Both the position numbers and the translations under genes were made by a program. Under the pieces are notes generated by a model, which was not told the origin of the DNA, did not search any database, and worked only from the letters and a program-made list of their open reading frames with translations. A stretch of DNA of 18,013 nt from Candidatus Taylorbacteria bacterium RIFCSPHIGHO2_02_FULL_46_13. GTDB lineage: Bacteria; Patescibacteriota; Minisyncoccia; Phycocordibacterales; DSPV01. The stretch covers positions 94-18,106 of the forward strand of contig MHRQ01000028.1 in the NCBI GenBank assembly GCA_001821015.1, read 5' to 3'. Shown one piece after another: positions 1 to 6,038 of this stretch; within the stretch, counting starts at the first letter, position 1; each line of letters starts with the position of its first letter.

Positions 1-129
1 ATAGTAGCAATAGCGGAAGATTGCGTCGGAGTGAGCGGCGTATGAGGTCAAAAACTCCCGCTCGGCATCAAATTGGTTTATAGCCCAATTGTTCGAAGTA
101 TTTTTTATATCTGATAAAGTGGCTTTCAT
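1..129 (-). CDS. Partial ECF-like RNA polymerase sigma factor (N-terminus only)
   Basis: An ATG at 129 opens a 43-codon frame running without a stop to the window edge, so only the N-terminus is visible. Residues about 27-43 contain SDAIFRYCYY, which resembles the beginning of sigma-70 region 2 in ECF sigma factors (a helix with the pattern DAIFRYCYxRV). ECF factors bind core RNA polymerase and direct it to a small regulon, often for envelope stress. No SD is seen before the ATG; a TATGAT hexamer at 144-149 would give a leader of only about 8 nt. It lies downstream of obg on the same strand with 38 bp between and no terminator, so it may be cotranscribed with obg. The assignment rests on one short motif; the missing region 2.4 and region 4 would settle it. 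Confidence 0.5.
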   Translation of the reverse strand, partial: MKATLSDIKNTSNNWAINQFDAEREFLTSYAAHSDAIFRYCYY

Positions 130-167
130 GGTACGATTAGCGTATCATATGAAACCTTAATTTATCA

Positions 168-1136
168 TTAAACCGTTTTTTGATTTATTAAATGATTAAG
201 TACTTTTTTAACCATTTCCAAACTTTCACCATCAATAATTGAAATGGGCTCAATTTTTTTTCCTATTTTTTTAAACTCTGCAAAAATTTCCTTAACTTTT
301 TCTTTTGAAACCGTATCAGTTTTACTTAAAAAAAGATACTCCTGTTTTTCTAAAAGTGCCGGGTTGTAGCCTTCCAATTCAGCACGCACGGTGGCGTAGT
401 CTTGCAAAGGATCGGCCGAATCCGCCGCCACCAGATGAAAAAATACGCGGGTGCGTTCTACGTGCTTTAAAAACTTGATGCCAAGGCCCTTGCCAACTGA
501 AGCACCTTCAATTAATCCGGGAATATCAGCCAAAATTAGTTCAAAATACACCCCCAAATTCGGTTCCAGGGTGGTAAACGGGTAATTGGCAACTTTGGCG
601 CTGGCATTGGTTAATTCGTTCAGCAAACTGGATTTTCCCACATTGGGCAAGCCGATAAACCCAACATCCGCAATCATTTTCAGTTCCAGGTGCATTTTGA
701 AATCTTCGCCATTTTTTCCTTTTTCCGATTGGCGCGGCGTAGTATTGGTCGGCCCCCGGAATTTAAAATTTCCCTTGCCTCCTCTGCCACCCTTGGCCAC
801 CAATTCTATCTGACCAATTTTAGTTATTTCAATAGTTTTTTTCGTCACCAAATTATGGATGATCGTTCCCACCGGAACCAGTAAAATCAAGTCTTCACCA
901 TCGTGCCCGTCATTTAATTGCATTTTTCCCATCTGGCCGTTTTGGGCTTCCAATTCTTTTTTAAAACGGAATTGGCGCAGGGCATTTAAATCAGAAACGC
1001 CTTTCATATAAACGTCCCCTCCCTTGCCACCATCACCGCCCGTCGGCCCCAAAGACATTTTGGTTTTGTTAAAACGGACGACCCCGTCGCCACCATTTCC
1101 TCCTCTTACACTTATTATTACATCATCTATAATCAT
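168..1136 (-). CDS. obg: GTPase Obg/CgtA, ribosome assembly GTPase
   Basis: Obg is a slow GTPase that binds the 50S subunit and is linked to ribosome maturation and stress control. The 322-residue product has the glycine-rich Obg fold at about 1-157 (GGNGGDG at 12-18, GGDGGKGGDV at 33-42, GGRGGKGN at 116-123), followed by a G domain: G1 GLPNVGKSS at 162-170, switch I YPFTTL at 185-190, G3 DIPG at 204-207. G4 reads SKTD (271-274) in place of the usual NKxD. The length fits an Obg without the variable C-terminal OCT domain. The ATG overlaps the stop of the HAD gene (ATGA), so translation is likely coupled. Last recognised gene of the ABC-F/HAD/obg operon. Confidence 0.96.
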   Translation of the reverse strand: MIIDDVIISVRGGNGGDGVVRFNKTKMSLGPTGGDGGKGGDVYMKGVSDLNALRQFRFKKELEAQNGQMGKMQLNDGHDGEDLILLVPVGTIIHNLVTKKTIEITKIGQIELVAKGGRGGKGNFKFRGPTNTTPRQSEKGKNGEDFKMHLELKMIADVGFIGLPNVGKSSLLNELTNASAKVANYPFTTLEPNLGVYFELILADIPGLIEGASVGKGLGIKFLKHVERTRVFFHLVAADSADPLQDYATVRAELEGYNPALLEKQEYLFLSKTDTVSKEKVKEIFAEFKKIGKKIEPISIIDGESLEMVKKVLNHLINQKTV

Positions 1137-1774
1137 TTGTTTATCATTTCAATAGTAACTTCTCCAAGATTTTTAAAAATGTTATCAGCCTTGGAAAAAT
1201 CTGCTGTTTCTAATCCGGTACTGGGAATAGCAAAACATTTCATTTCTGCAGCTTTGGCCGCAGCCACTCCTTTGGGTGCATCCTCCAGTACCAGACAGTC
1301 AGCAGGCTCAACTGCCAGCTTTTGTGCAGTAAGCAGGTAACAATCGGGGGCGGGTTTGCCGTTTTCCACGGATTCGGCCGAGATAACCTGATCAAAAAAT
1401 TGCCTCGCGCCAATGGCCTTGAGTACAATCTCAATTTCATGCATTTGTGAACTTGAGCATACGGCCAACAGATAATGACTTTCCTTTAGGGTACGTAACA
1501 AATCCAGCAACCCTTGCTGGGGAGTGACTTTATAAATGTACACTTGGCGGAATAACGTGTTTTTTTGCTCCAACAATTCTGCAGCTGAAATTGGGGTATG
1601 AAATTTTTCCACAAAACGCATGCACATGTCTTTATCAGAACCCCAAGCTGCGAAGTAATCCTCCATAGTGAGAGCAACGCCAAGCCGGACCAACACTTCC
1701 TTGTAGGCTTGATAATGAAGCATTTCGCTCTCAACCATGAGCCCATCCATATCAAATAAAACTGCTTTGACCAT
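1133..1774 (-). CDS. HAD-superfamily phosphatase, subfamily IA (beta-phosphoglucomutase/phosphatase-like)
   Basis: HAD hydrolases remove phosphate from small substrates through an aspartyl-phosphate intermediate. The 213-residue protein shows all four motifs: motif I FDMDGLMVES with nucleophile D8 and acid/base D10, motif II CSSS at 106-109, motif III Lys in NGKPAPD (K140), and motif IV LVLEDAPKG with E164 and D165 for Mg2+. An alpha-helical cap lies between motif I and II (about 15-85), as in the beta-phosphoglucomutase/GPP group. Substrate cannot be told from sequence; soluble sugar phosphates are typical. It starts 1 bp after the ABC-F stop and ends overlapping the obg start, so it is the middle gene of a tight operon. 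No SD is evident because the ATG sits on the upstream stop. Confidence 0.92.
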   Translation of the reverse strand: MVKAVLFDMDGLMVESEMLHYQAYKEVLVRLGVALTMEDYFAAWGSDKDMCMRFVEKFHTPISAAELLEQKNTLFRQVYIYKVTPQQGLLDLLRTLKESHYLLAVCSSSQMHEIEIVLKAIGARQFFDQVISAESVENGKPAPDCYLLTAQKLAVEPADCLVLEDAPKGVAAAKAAEMKCFAIPSTGLETADFSKADNIFKNLGEVTIEMINK

Positions 1775-1775
1775 A

Positions 1776-3242
1776 TTATTTAAGAAATTTACCCAAATCT
1801 AATGTTTGCTCAATTTTTATTTTCGCGACAAATTCGGGCATGTGGCTGACTAAAATCATGGCTCCGTCAAATTCGTTAATGGCTTTAGCAATCACGGGAA
1901 TGTGCCTAAAATTAATATGATTGGTAGGTTCGTCCAAAATCAGCAATCCCGGTTTTTGCAGTGAAATAGCGGCAAAGGCCACCAACCCCTTCTGCCCCTC
2001 TGAAAGTTTTTCAATCTTGGCTTTGAGCATTTCGGCATCAATTAAAAATCCGGCGGCGTGGGCCCTCAAGTGCTGTTCGGTAATTTCAATGCCGCCTTTA
2101 ATGTGCGAAAGGGTTTCGTGGACCGTTTTAGTAAAATCCAAGTTTGAAAAATCCTGGCGATAGTACCCAATTTGTAGCCCCGCCTTGGTGTGTTCGCCTT
2201 TAGCATGGCCGCTGGCCAGTTTTTCCAACAACGTGGTTTTGCCAATACCATTGGGACCAACCAATAAAAGTCTATCACGTTTTCCCAATTCAATATTTAC
2301 TTTTTTATCTATAAACTTGTGGTTTTTTACTATGGTGACAGAATCTAATTTCAAAAGTGTACCGCCAATATCCGGCTGAACATGAATGGTAAAATTTTTA
2401 ATGGTTTTATCTTCCTGGCGCGAATCTACTTTTTCCTCTTCTAACTTTTCAATGGTCTTTCGCATTTTCGCCGAAACGTCGCGCAAGTGCCCGCCTTTTT
2501 GGGCAAAGAAATTCGCCTGCTCCATCCTTTGAGAAATGTCTTTTTCAAGGCGCGCATTTTTCATACGTTCTCTTTCAAGTCTCATTTTAATCTCCTCAAC
2601 CACTTTAAAATAATTGCCGGTATATTGCTCCACTTTTTTGGTAAAAATATCCAAATATAAAACGCCCTGGGTAAAAGAATTTAAAAAATCCGCATCGTGG
2701 GAAATAACAATACAAGTTTTAGGATAATTAATGATAAAATCGGTCAAATGTTCAATGCCGGCCTTGTCCAAGTTGTTGGTCGGCTCATCTAACAGCAATA
2801 AATCCGGGTCCTGGATTAATGCAGAAGCCAATAAAAGCCTTGCCTGTTGTCCGCCCGAAAGAGTTTTTAAAATCCTATTGTGGGGAAGTTTAAGATTAAC
2901 TACTTCCATGGCATTATCAATTTTCGGGTCAATATCATACACCTTGCCCGTGAAGCATTTCTCAAAAAATTCTTTGATGGTCAACTCCAAATCTTTGCGG
3001 TCAATCACTTGGCGAGCGGTGGCAATGGTTAGGCCGCCGGCAATATTAATGGCGCCCGATTCGGGCTCTGCTGCGCCCATAATTAATTCAAAAATCGTAC
3101 TTTTTCCCGCCCCATTTTGCCCCATGAGGGTGATTTTTGAACCGCGGCGCACCCCAAAATCCGCCTCACTTAAAATGGGCTTGGTTTCGCTCCAGCCAAA
3201 GGAGACATTATTAAATTTTACAATCGTTTCGTTATTTAACAT
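1776..3242 (-). CDS. ABC-F family ATPase (ribosome-associated, duplicated ABC domains)
   Basis: ABC-F proteins have two fused ABC domains and no membrane part; characterised members act at the ribosomal E site in translation or antibiotic protection. In this 488-residue protein domain 1 has Walker A GQNGAGKS (41-48), signature LSGGQ (128-132), Walker B LLLLDEPTNNLD (148-159) and H-loop SHD (181-183). Domain 2 has GPNGIGKT (329-336), a variant signature LSEGQ (413-417), LILDEPT (434-440) and SHM (466-468). The charged segment about 210-285 is the inter-domain linker, P-site-tRNA-interaction-motif-like. Odd: the second D-loop reads NHINF in place of the common NHLDI. First gene of the operon with the HAD gene and obg, and a likely leaderless message. 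Whether it is a housekeeping (EttA/Uup-like) or protection factor cannot be decided. Confidence 0.93.
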   Translation of the reverse strand: MLNNETIVKFNNVSFGWSETKPILSEADFGVRRGSKITLMGQNGAGKSTIFELIMGAAEPESGAINIAGGLTIATARQVIDRKDLELTIKEFFEKCFTGKVYDIDPKIDNAMEVVNLKLPHNRILKTLSGGQQARLLLASALIQDPDLLLLDEPTNNLDKAGIEHLTDFIINYPKTCIVISHDADFLNSFTQGVLYLDIFTKKVEQYTGNYFKVVEEIKMRLERERMKNARLEKDISQRMEQANFFAQKGGHLRDVSAKMRKTIEKLEEEKVDSRQEDKTIKNFTIHVQPDIGGTLLKLDSVTIVKNHKFIDKKVNIELGKRDRLLLVGPNGIGKTTLLEKLASGHAKGEHTKAGLQIGYYRQDFSNLDFTKTVHETLSHIKGGIEITEQHLRAHAAGFLIDAEMLKAKIEKLSEGQKGLVAFAAISLQKPGLLILDEPTNHINFRHIPVIAKAINEFDGAMILVSHMPEFVAKIKIEQTLDLGKFLK

Positions 3243-3248
3243 TTGCGT

Positions 3249-3254
3249 ATTCTA
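3249..3254 (-). promoter_or_regulatory. -10-like hexamer for a leaderless ABC-F operon transcript
   Basis: On the minus strand TAGAAT is followed by exactly 6 nt and then the ABC-F ATG at 3242. A start point about 6-7 nt after the hexamer would fall on the ATG itself. No extended TGn and no clear -35 is seen. An AGGA lies too far upstream (12 nt) to be a normal SD. Confidence 0.5.
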
Positions 3255-3289
3255 TCCTATTTTTCCCCAAAAAACCAGCTTTCTTCATG

Positions 3290-3319
3290 AAAAAAAAGCC
3301 CTCGATTGGAATCGAAGGC
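3290..3319 (-). terminator. Rho-independent terminator, minus strand, without an adjacent upstream gene
   Basis: Arms at 3298-3307 and 3310-3319 form a 10-bp stem; on the minus strand the only non-Watson-Crick pair is G-U (3301/3316), whereas on the plus strand it would be a C-A mismatch. It is followed on the minus strand by eight U (3290-3297). Signals therefore point to minus-strand termination, yet the next genes upstream (3440-4517) are on the plus strand. It may have served the metallopeptidase gene at 4569-4904 before the plus-strand unit was inserted. Confidence 0.7.
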
Positions 3320-3350
3320 CGTGTGCAAAAACCTAGGTCGGATCAATTGG

Positions 3351-3357
3351 TCTATAT
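3351..3357. repeat. Left copy of 7-bp direct repeat flanking the plus-strand two-gene unit
   Basis: TCTATAT here recurs at 4560-4566, immediately after the unit's terminator. The copies enclose promoter, both genes and terminator. It could be a target-site duplication; a 7-bp AT-rich match may also arise by chance. Confidence 0.25.
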
Positions 3358-3369
3358 CGGTAATTTTTT

Positions 3370-3403
3370 TTGACAATTTCTAAAAAGTAAGTTAGGGTAT
3401 AAT
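3370..3403 (+). promoter_or_regulatory. Promoter of the plus-strand two-gene unit
   Basis: A perfect TTGACA (3370-3375) and a perfect TATAAT (3398-3403) are present, but 22 bp apart, 5 bp more than the sigma-70 optimum, so the -35 box may not be used or the promoter may need an activator. The transcript would start near 3410 with a leader of about 30 nt that contains the SD AGAGG (3426-3430). Confidence 0.6.
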
Positions 3404-3439
3404 GGTGTTCCGCTCCTTTAAAACCAGAGGAAATATGCT

Positions 3440-4240
3440 ATGGCTTCTGTAAATCCGTCAAACACGTATTTGTTTTCACGCAGGGAGTTGGGATTGCTGA
3501 TTGAAATTTATTTTCCCAAAAGGGTACTGTATCAATCAGAAATTATTGATGCCTTATCCGAGGGTGTTGATGGAGAAAAAGTCAAAGGATATCTAAAGAG
3601 AAATATAAGAGAACTTCTCTCAGAGTTAGCCGAATACCCTTTCGTACTTGACCCACAAAAATATGGCAAAAGACACCGGGTAGACCCCACTCAAATAACC
3701 ATGGAAGACGCCCAAAGGCGCATGGAGATGTACAAAAGCCCATTTTTCGGATGGTCCTCCTATAACGTGGAAGGAGCTTTTCTTAACACAAACAAAAAGG
3801 GGAAATTTATCGACGATGAGCTAACTCAAGTGGTACGGATAATATTCCGCTTTGAGAGCAAGTATCTGAAAAATGCCAAGAAAAAGGGCTGCGAACACAT
3901 TTTGCGGTCAATCGCTTTTTGGCTAATGAATAATTATTATCACCGAATGCCACTTCCTCCGTGGAGCGGCACCGAGCGGGAGCGATTCGTATCTGAACAA
4001 AATCCTCTTTCCATAAAGGAACTGGAATATATTCAAGCCCACTACATTGAAATTGCCAGGGAAACCATCAAATGGTTTGATGACACTATTTTGTTCTGCT
4101 TTGGCTACCTAGTAAGAAGGTTTTGGAATCATGTAATAGAGGTAGGTCGAAGGGAGGATCAAATCTGGGTAACCAGTTTGTTTAACCTTGGCATCAATGT
4201 GGTACAACCTAGCATTCGCCCCAACCACATGGTAAAGTGA
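3440..4240 (+). CDS. Hypothetical protein, first gene of a plus-strand two-gene unit
   Basis: I do not recognise this 266-residue protein. It appears soluble: no signal peptide, and the one hydrophobic stretch (about 217-226) lies inside an aromatic-rich helix-like region. Residues about 13-70 (RRELGLLIEIYF, then a segment of charged helices ending at YPFVL) could be a winged-helix-like DNA-binding region, which is only a guess. The middle is rich in basic and aromatic residues (FRFESKYLKNAKKKG at 136-150, WLMNNYYHRM at 161-170). The start is supported by SD AGAGG 9 nt before the ATG; an out-of-frame ATG at 3435 is too close to the SD. The gene sits on the strand opposite to its neighbours and has SD-led translation, unlike most genes here. 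Function unknown. Confidence 0.85.
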   Translation: MASVNPSNTYLFSRRELGLLIEIYFPKRVLYQSEIIDALSEGVDGEKVKGYLKRNIRELLSELAEYPFVLDPQKYGKRHRVDPTQITMEDAQRRMEMYKSPFFGWSSYNVEGAFLNTNKKGKFIDDELTQVVRIIFRFESKYLKNAKKKGCEHILRSIAFWLMNNYYHRMPLPPWSGTERERFVSEQNPLSIKELEYIQAHYIEIARETIKWFDDTILFCFGYLVRRFWNHVIEVGRREDQIWVTSLFNLGINVVQPSIRPNHMVK

Positions 4241-4277
4241 AAATAGAATACCAACTCAATCACAGGAAAGGAAAAAC

Positions 4278-4517
4278 ATGAGAAGGATTAATTCGGAAGT
4301 GGTATATAACCTGGTTCGGGCAATCGCTAAAAAACTCGACCAAGAAGAGGATTTTGAGAAAGATCCTGAAGTCTATACTGTGGGGATGCTTGTGGTGGCA
4401 AGAGATGAGCTGAAACCGGGGAGAACTATCGGCCAGGTCCTTGAAGAAGCGCCCTGGGAAAATAACCAAGAGACCGCAATGAGGCTTCTTGGACGAAAAA
4501 AGGTCACTGCAAAGTGA
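4278..4517 (+). CDS. Small hypothetical protein, second gene of the plus-strand unit
   Basis: Unrecognised 79-residue protein, charged and predicted soluble: an amphipathic helix (about 5-28, YNLVRAIAKKLDQEEDFEKD), then YTVGMLVVARDELKPGRTIGQVLEE, and a basic C-terminus (LLGRKKVTAK). It has a strong SD (AGGAAAGG, 4264-4271) 6 nt before the ATG, lies 37 bp after the 266-aa gene and directly before a terminator, so both are cotranscribed. A large-plus-small gene pair with its own promoter and terminator is compatible with a toxin-antitoxin or regulator pair, but no motif supports this. Confidence 0.75.
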   Translation: MRRINSEVVYNLVRAIAKKLDQEEDFEKDPEVYTVGMLVVARDELKPGRTIGQVLEEAPWENNQETAMRLLGRKKVTAK

Positions 4518-4528
4518 CAATGCCCATG

Positions 4529-4558
4529 GCCCTGGTTTGAGTGAACCAGGGCTTTTTT
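4529..4558 (+). terminator. Rho-independent terminator of the plus-strand unit
   Basis: A 9-bp perfect stem (GCCCTGGTT / AACCAGGGC) with a 6-nt loop is followed by six T. It lies 12 bp after the stop at 4517. There is no T-run on the other strand, so it acts on plus-strand transcripts. Confidence 0.9.
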
Positions 4559-4559
4559 A

Positions 4560-4566
4560 TCTATAT
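4560..4566. repeat. Right copy of 7-bp direct repeat flanking the plus-strand unit
   Basis: TCTATAT, identical to 3351-3357. It begins 2 bp after the T-run of the unit's terminator and 3 bp before the stop codon of the metallopeptidase gene. Confidence 0.25.
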
Positions 4567-4568
4567 TT

Positions 4569-4904
4569 TTATCGTATCCTGATTTTTTTAAATTGACTTT
4601 TTATTTTTTTGTAATCCGGAATGGTTTTTGACAACAGTTTCCAAAAATTTACTGAATGATTGAACTCGCCCAGATGGCAAAGTTCGTGAACAATCACATA
4701 ATCGGCCAAATGGGGTGGTAAAAGCGCAACACGGTAATTAAAATTCAAGTTTCCTTTTTTTGAGCAACTTCCCCACCGGGTTTTTTGGTTTTTTACACTT
4801 ATCTTATTTATTTTAAGATTATAAAACACGTTAAAATATGAAATTCTACTTTTTACTAATTCCAGCGCCGTATTTTTATAATAAAAAAATTCTCTTTTTC
4901 CCAT
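4569..4904 (-). CDS. Short YgjP-like (DUF45/M48-type) zinc metallopeptidase
   Basis: The 111-residue protein carries the signature part of YgjP/WLM-type metallopeptidases: RWGSCS (43-48), then HELCH (73-77) with two zinc histidines and catalytic E74, and the third zinc ligand in NHSVNFW (H83). Family members are usually about 220-240 residues with an N-terminal beta domain; here that domain is absent and the protein begins only about 40 residues before RWGSC. Active-site residues are intact, so this is a short form and not an obvious wreck. The ATG at 4904 follows a hexamer TAAAAT at 6 nt with no SD, which supports this start and a leaderless message. Substrate unknown. Confidence 0.85.
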   Translation of the reverse strand: MGKREFFYYKNTALELVKSRISYFNVFYNLKINKISVKNQKTRWGSCSKKGNLNFNYRVALLPPHLADYVIVHELCHLGEFNHSVNFWKLLSKTIPDYKKIKSQFKKIRIR

Positions 4905-4910
4905 AAAATT

Positions 4911-4919
4911 ATTTTAGCA
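4911..4919 (-). promoter_or_regulatory. Extended -10 for a leaderless metallopeptidase transcript
   Basis: TGC-TAAAAT on the minus strand, then 6 nt and the ATG at 4904. The TGC overlaps the foot of the preceding terminator stem, so this promoter begins exactly where upstream transcription ends. Confidence 0.55.
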
Positions 4920-4946
4920 AAAAATCGCCAGCAGGCGATTTTTTGC
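4917..4946 (-). terminator. Terminator of the 164-aa anchored protein gene
   Basis: A perfect 13-bp inverted repeat (arms 4917-4929 and 4934-4946, loop of 4) contains six A and six T at its base, so it can work on either strand. Only the minus-strand gene ending at 4980 leads into it. Confidence 0.85.
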
Positions 4947-4979
4947 TTCCGCGTTAAATTCTGCGTTATTCCGCGATTT

Positions 4980-5474
4980 TTATTGCAATTCCATCCCTGC
5001 CGTTACCGTTACCACATTGTTATTGTACTCGGAAATGCTGATGGCAAAGGTCCGGGTATCTTTGGTGGCTCCCAAAATAATCTGGGTACCAACATAAGCG
5101 TCGCCGGCAATCTTCCAGCCCTTGGCCGCCAAGGTTTGGCGGTAATAACTGGCAATATCTTCGGGCATGACATTTTGCACGCTATAAGAAACCACCGCTC
5201 CGGCTTTACCGGTCTGTGGGTTTGAATTTCCTGAAAAGATAATCTGTGCCCCCGAGTAATTTGCGGGCGCATCAGCAGGCCAGCTTGAAGGCATGGTGGC
5301 CCCCGGTCCGGTTGTCACCGAACCCTCTTCATTTGAATAAGTTTGGGTGCCGTCGGCATTCTGCTGGTAATCCACGCTTATCCCGCCCCACATCATTTTT
5401 GTGCTCACATACCACGCAATACCCAATAGCACCACGACCCCGATTGCAATGTATAACCATTTTTTTGAAATCAT
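4980..5474 (-). CDS. Membrane-anchored extracytoplasmic protein of unknown function
   Basis: The 164-residue protein has one N-terminal transmembrane helix (about 6-23, LYIAIGVVVLLGIAWYV) after MISKK, so the rest probably faces outward. A Ser/Thr/Gly/Asn-rich linker (about 37-80) is followed by a C-terminal alpha/beta domain with VSYSVQNVMPEDIASYYR and LAAKGWKI. This resembles small domains in anchored proteins where a residue pair after VxSYxxxxxPEEVxxYY is common; I know no function for it. There is no lipobox cysteine. No SD precedes the ATG (the nearest GAGGTG is about 24 nt upstream), and the 100-nt leader is highly structured, so expression may be controlled through RNA folding. A terminator follows at 4917-4946. 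Confidence 0.85.
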   Translation of the reverse strand: MISKKWLYIAIGVVVLLGIAWYVSTKMMWGGISVDYQQNADGTQTYSNEEGSVTTGPGATMPSSWPADAPANYSGAQIIFSGNSNPQTGKAGAVVSYSVQNVMPEDIASYYRQTLAAKGWKIAGDAYVGTQIILGATKDTRTFAISISEYNNNVVTVTAGMELQ

Positions 5475-5487
5475 GAATTGATGAGTG

Positions 5488-5572
5488 AAACGAAGAGATT
5501 CACCTCGGAAATCAGGCTGATATATACCGTATACATTATGGCCTGATTTACGCGGGAGACCTTGCTTCGTTT
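5488..5572 (-). promoter_or_regulatory. Structured 5' leader of the 164-aa gene (possible cis-regulatory RNA)
   Basis: Two nested perfect inverted repeats are present: outer AAACGAAG (5488-5495) / CTTCGTTT (5565-5572), inner AAATCAGGC (5509-5517) / GCCTGATTT (5541-5549). They are separated by asymmetric purine-rich internal segments (GAGGTGAATCT on one side, CAAGGTCTCCCGCG on the other). As minus-strand RNA this is a base stem, internal loop and apical hairpin starting right at the predicted transcript start. I could not match it to a riboswitch class. On the plus strand the outer stem ends in seven T, so a plus-strand terminator or small RNA is the alternative. Confidence 0.45.
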
Positions 5573-5581
5573 TTTTATTGA

Positions 5582-5587
5582 ATTATA
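5582..5587 (-). promoter_or_regulatory. -10 box for the 164-aa gene
   Basis: A perfect TATAAT on the minus strand in the gap after the GNAT gene. A start about 7 nt downstream would place +1 near 5575, at the first base of the structured leader. The nearest -35-like TTGCCA is 21 bp away, so the -35 is weak or unused. Confidence 0.5.
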
Positions 5588-5600
5588 TTTGTTAACTGTA

Positions 5601-6038
5601 TCACACTTTGGCAACGAATATATGGTACTGATGGCCATCGTATTGGCCCGGATCCGGCCTTAATAAAAACCCCTGCCGGGTGTAGAAATTTCCGATCTTA
5701 TATTCAAAAAAGGAACAGGCGCACAAATCCCGCAACCCGCGTTCTTTGGTAAAGGATTTGGCGAAATCGACCAATTGCGTGCCTATTTTTTGAAGCCTGT
5801 GCTCGGGCGCCACCGCCAACGTTTCTATGTGGATGGTATTTTTCCGCTGACGCAAACTGATAATCCCGACAATACTTCCCGCCGATTCGGCCAAAAAATA
5901 CTCCCCGTTTTGGATTTGCTTTTCTATAAATTTGACCTCGTTCCACACAAAGCCGGCCATATCCAGCCGCAATGACTCAATCAGGCTGGCAATGCTTTTT
6001 GTATCGCCAGTATTGGCTTTTCTTATTTGTGAAATCAT
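5601..6038 (-). CDS. GNAT family N-acetyltransferase
   Basis: GNAT enzymes transfer an acetyl group from acetyl-CoA to an amine. The 145-residue protein has the expected length and the core fold: N-terminal IRKANTGDTKSIASLI (strand and helix 1), the central strand IVGIISL (56-62), and motif A, LAVAPEHRLQKIG (74-86), where the pyrophosphate-binding loop RLQKIG is a slightly degenerate Q/RxxGxG/A. The C-terminal FYTRQGF (118-124) is the typical motif B region. The acceptor substrate cannot be inferred. The ATG abuts the stop of the DUF2914 membrane protein gene with zero spacing, so translation is probably coupled and the two form an operon. Confidence 0.9.
   Translation of the reverse strand: MISQIRKANTGDTKSIASLIESLRLDMAGFVWNEVKFIEKQIQNGEYFLAESAGSIVGIISLRQRKNTIHIETLAVAPEHRLQKIGTQLVDFAKSFTKERGLRDLCACSFFEYKIGNFYTRQGFLLRPDPGQYDGHQYHIFVAKV

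Noticed and set aside
3290..3319. Transcription attenuator controlling the ABC-F gene, as known for some antibiotic-resistance ABC-Fs.
   Set aside because: The likely ABC-F -10 box (3249-3254) lies downstream of the hairpin and no alternative anti-terminator or leader peptide is visible.
2731..3336. 201-codon plus-strand frame opposite the ABC-F gene.
   Set aside because: It is antisense to conserved ABC motifs, has no SD and no recognisable protein features.
5479..5495. TGATGAGTGAAACGAAG, resembling a hammerhead ribozyme core (CUGAUGA ... GAAA).
   Set aside because: The required C before UGAUGA, a real stem II and the third-stem cleavage triplet are absent; it is part of the leader's base stem and coding start.
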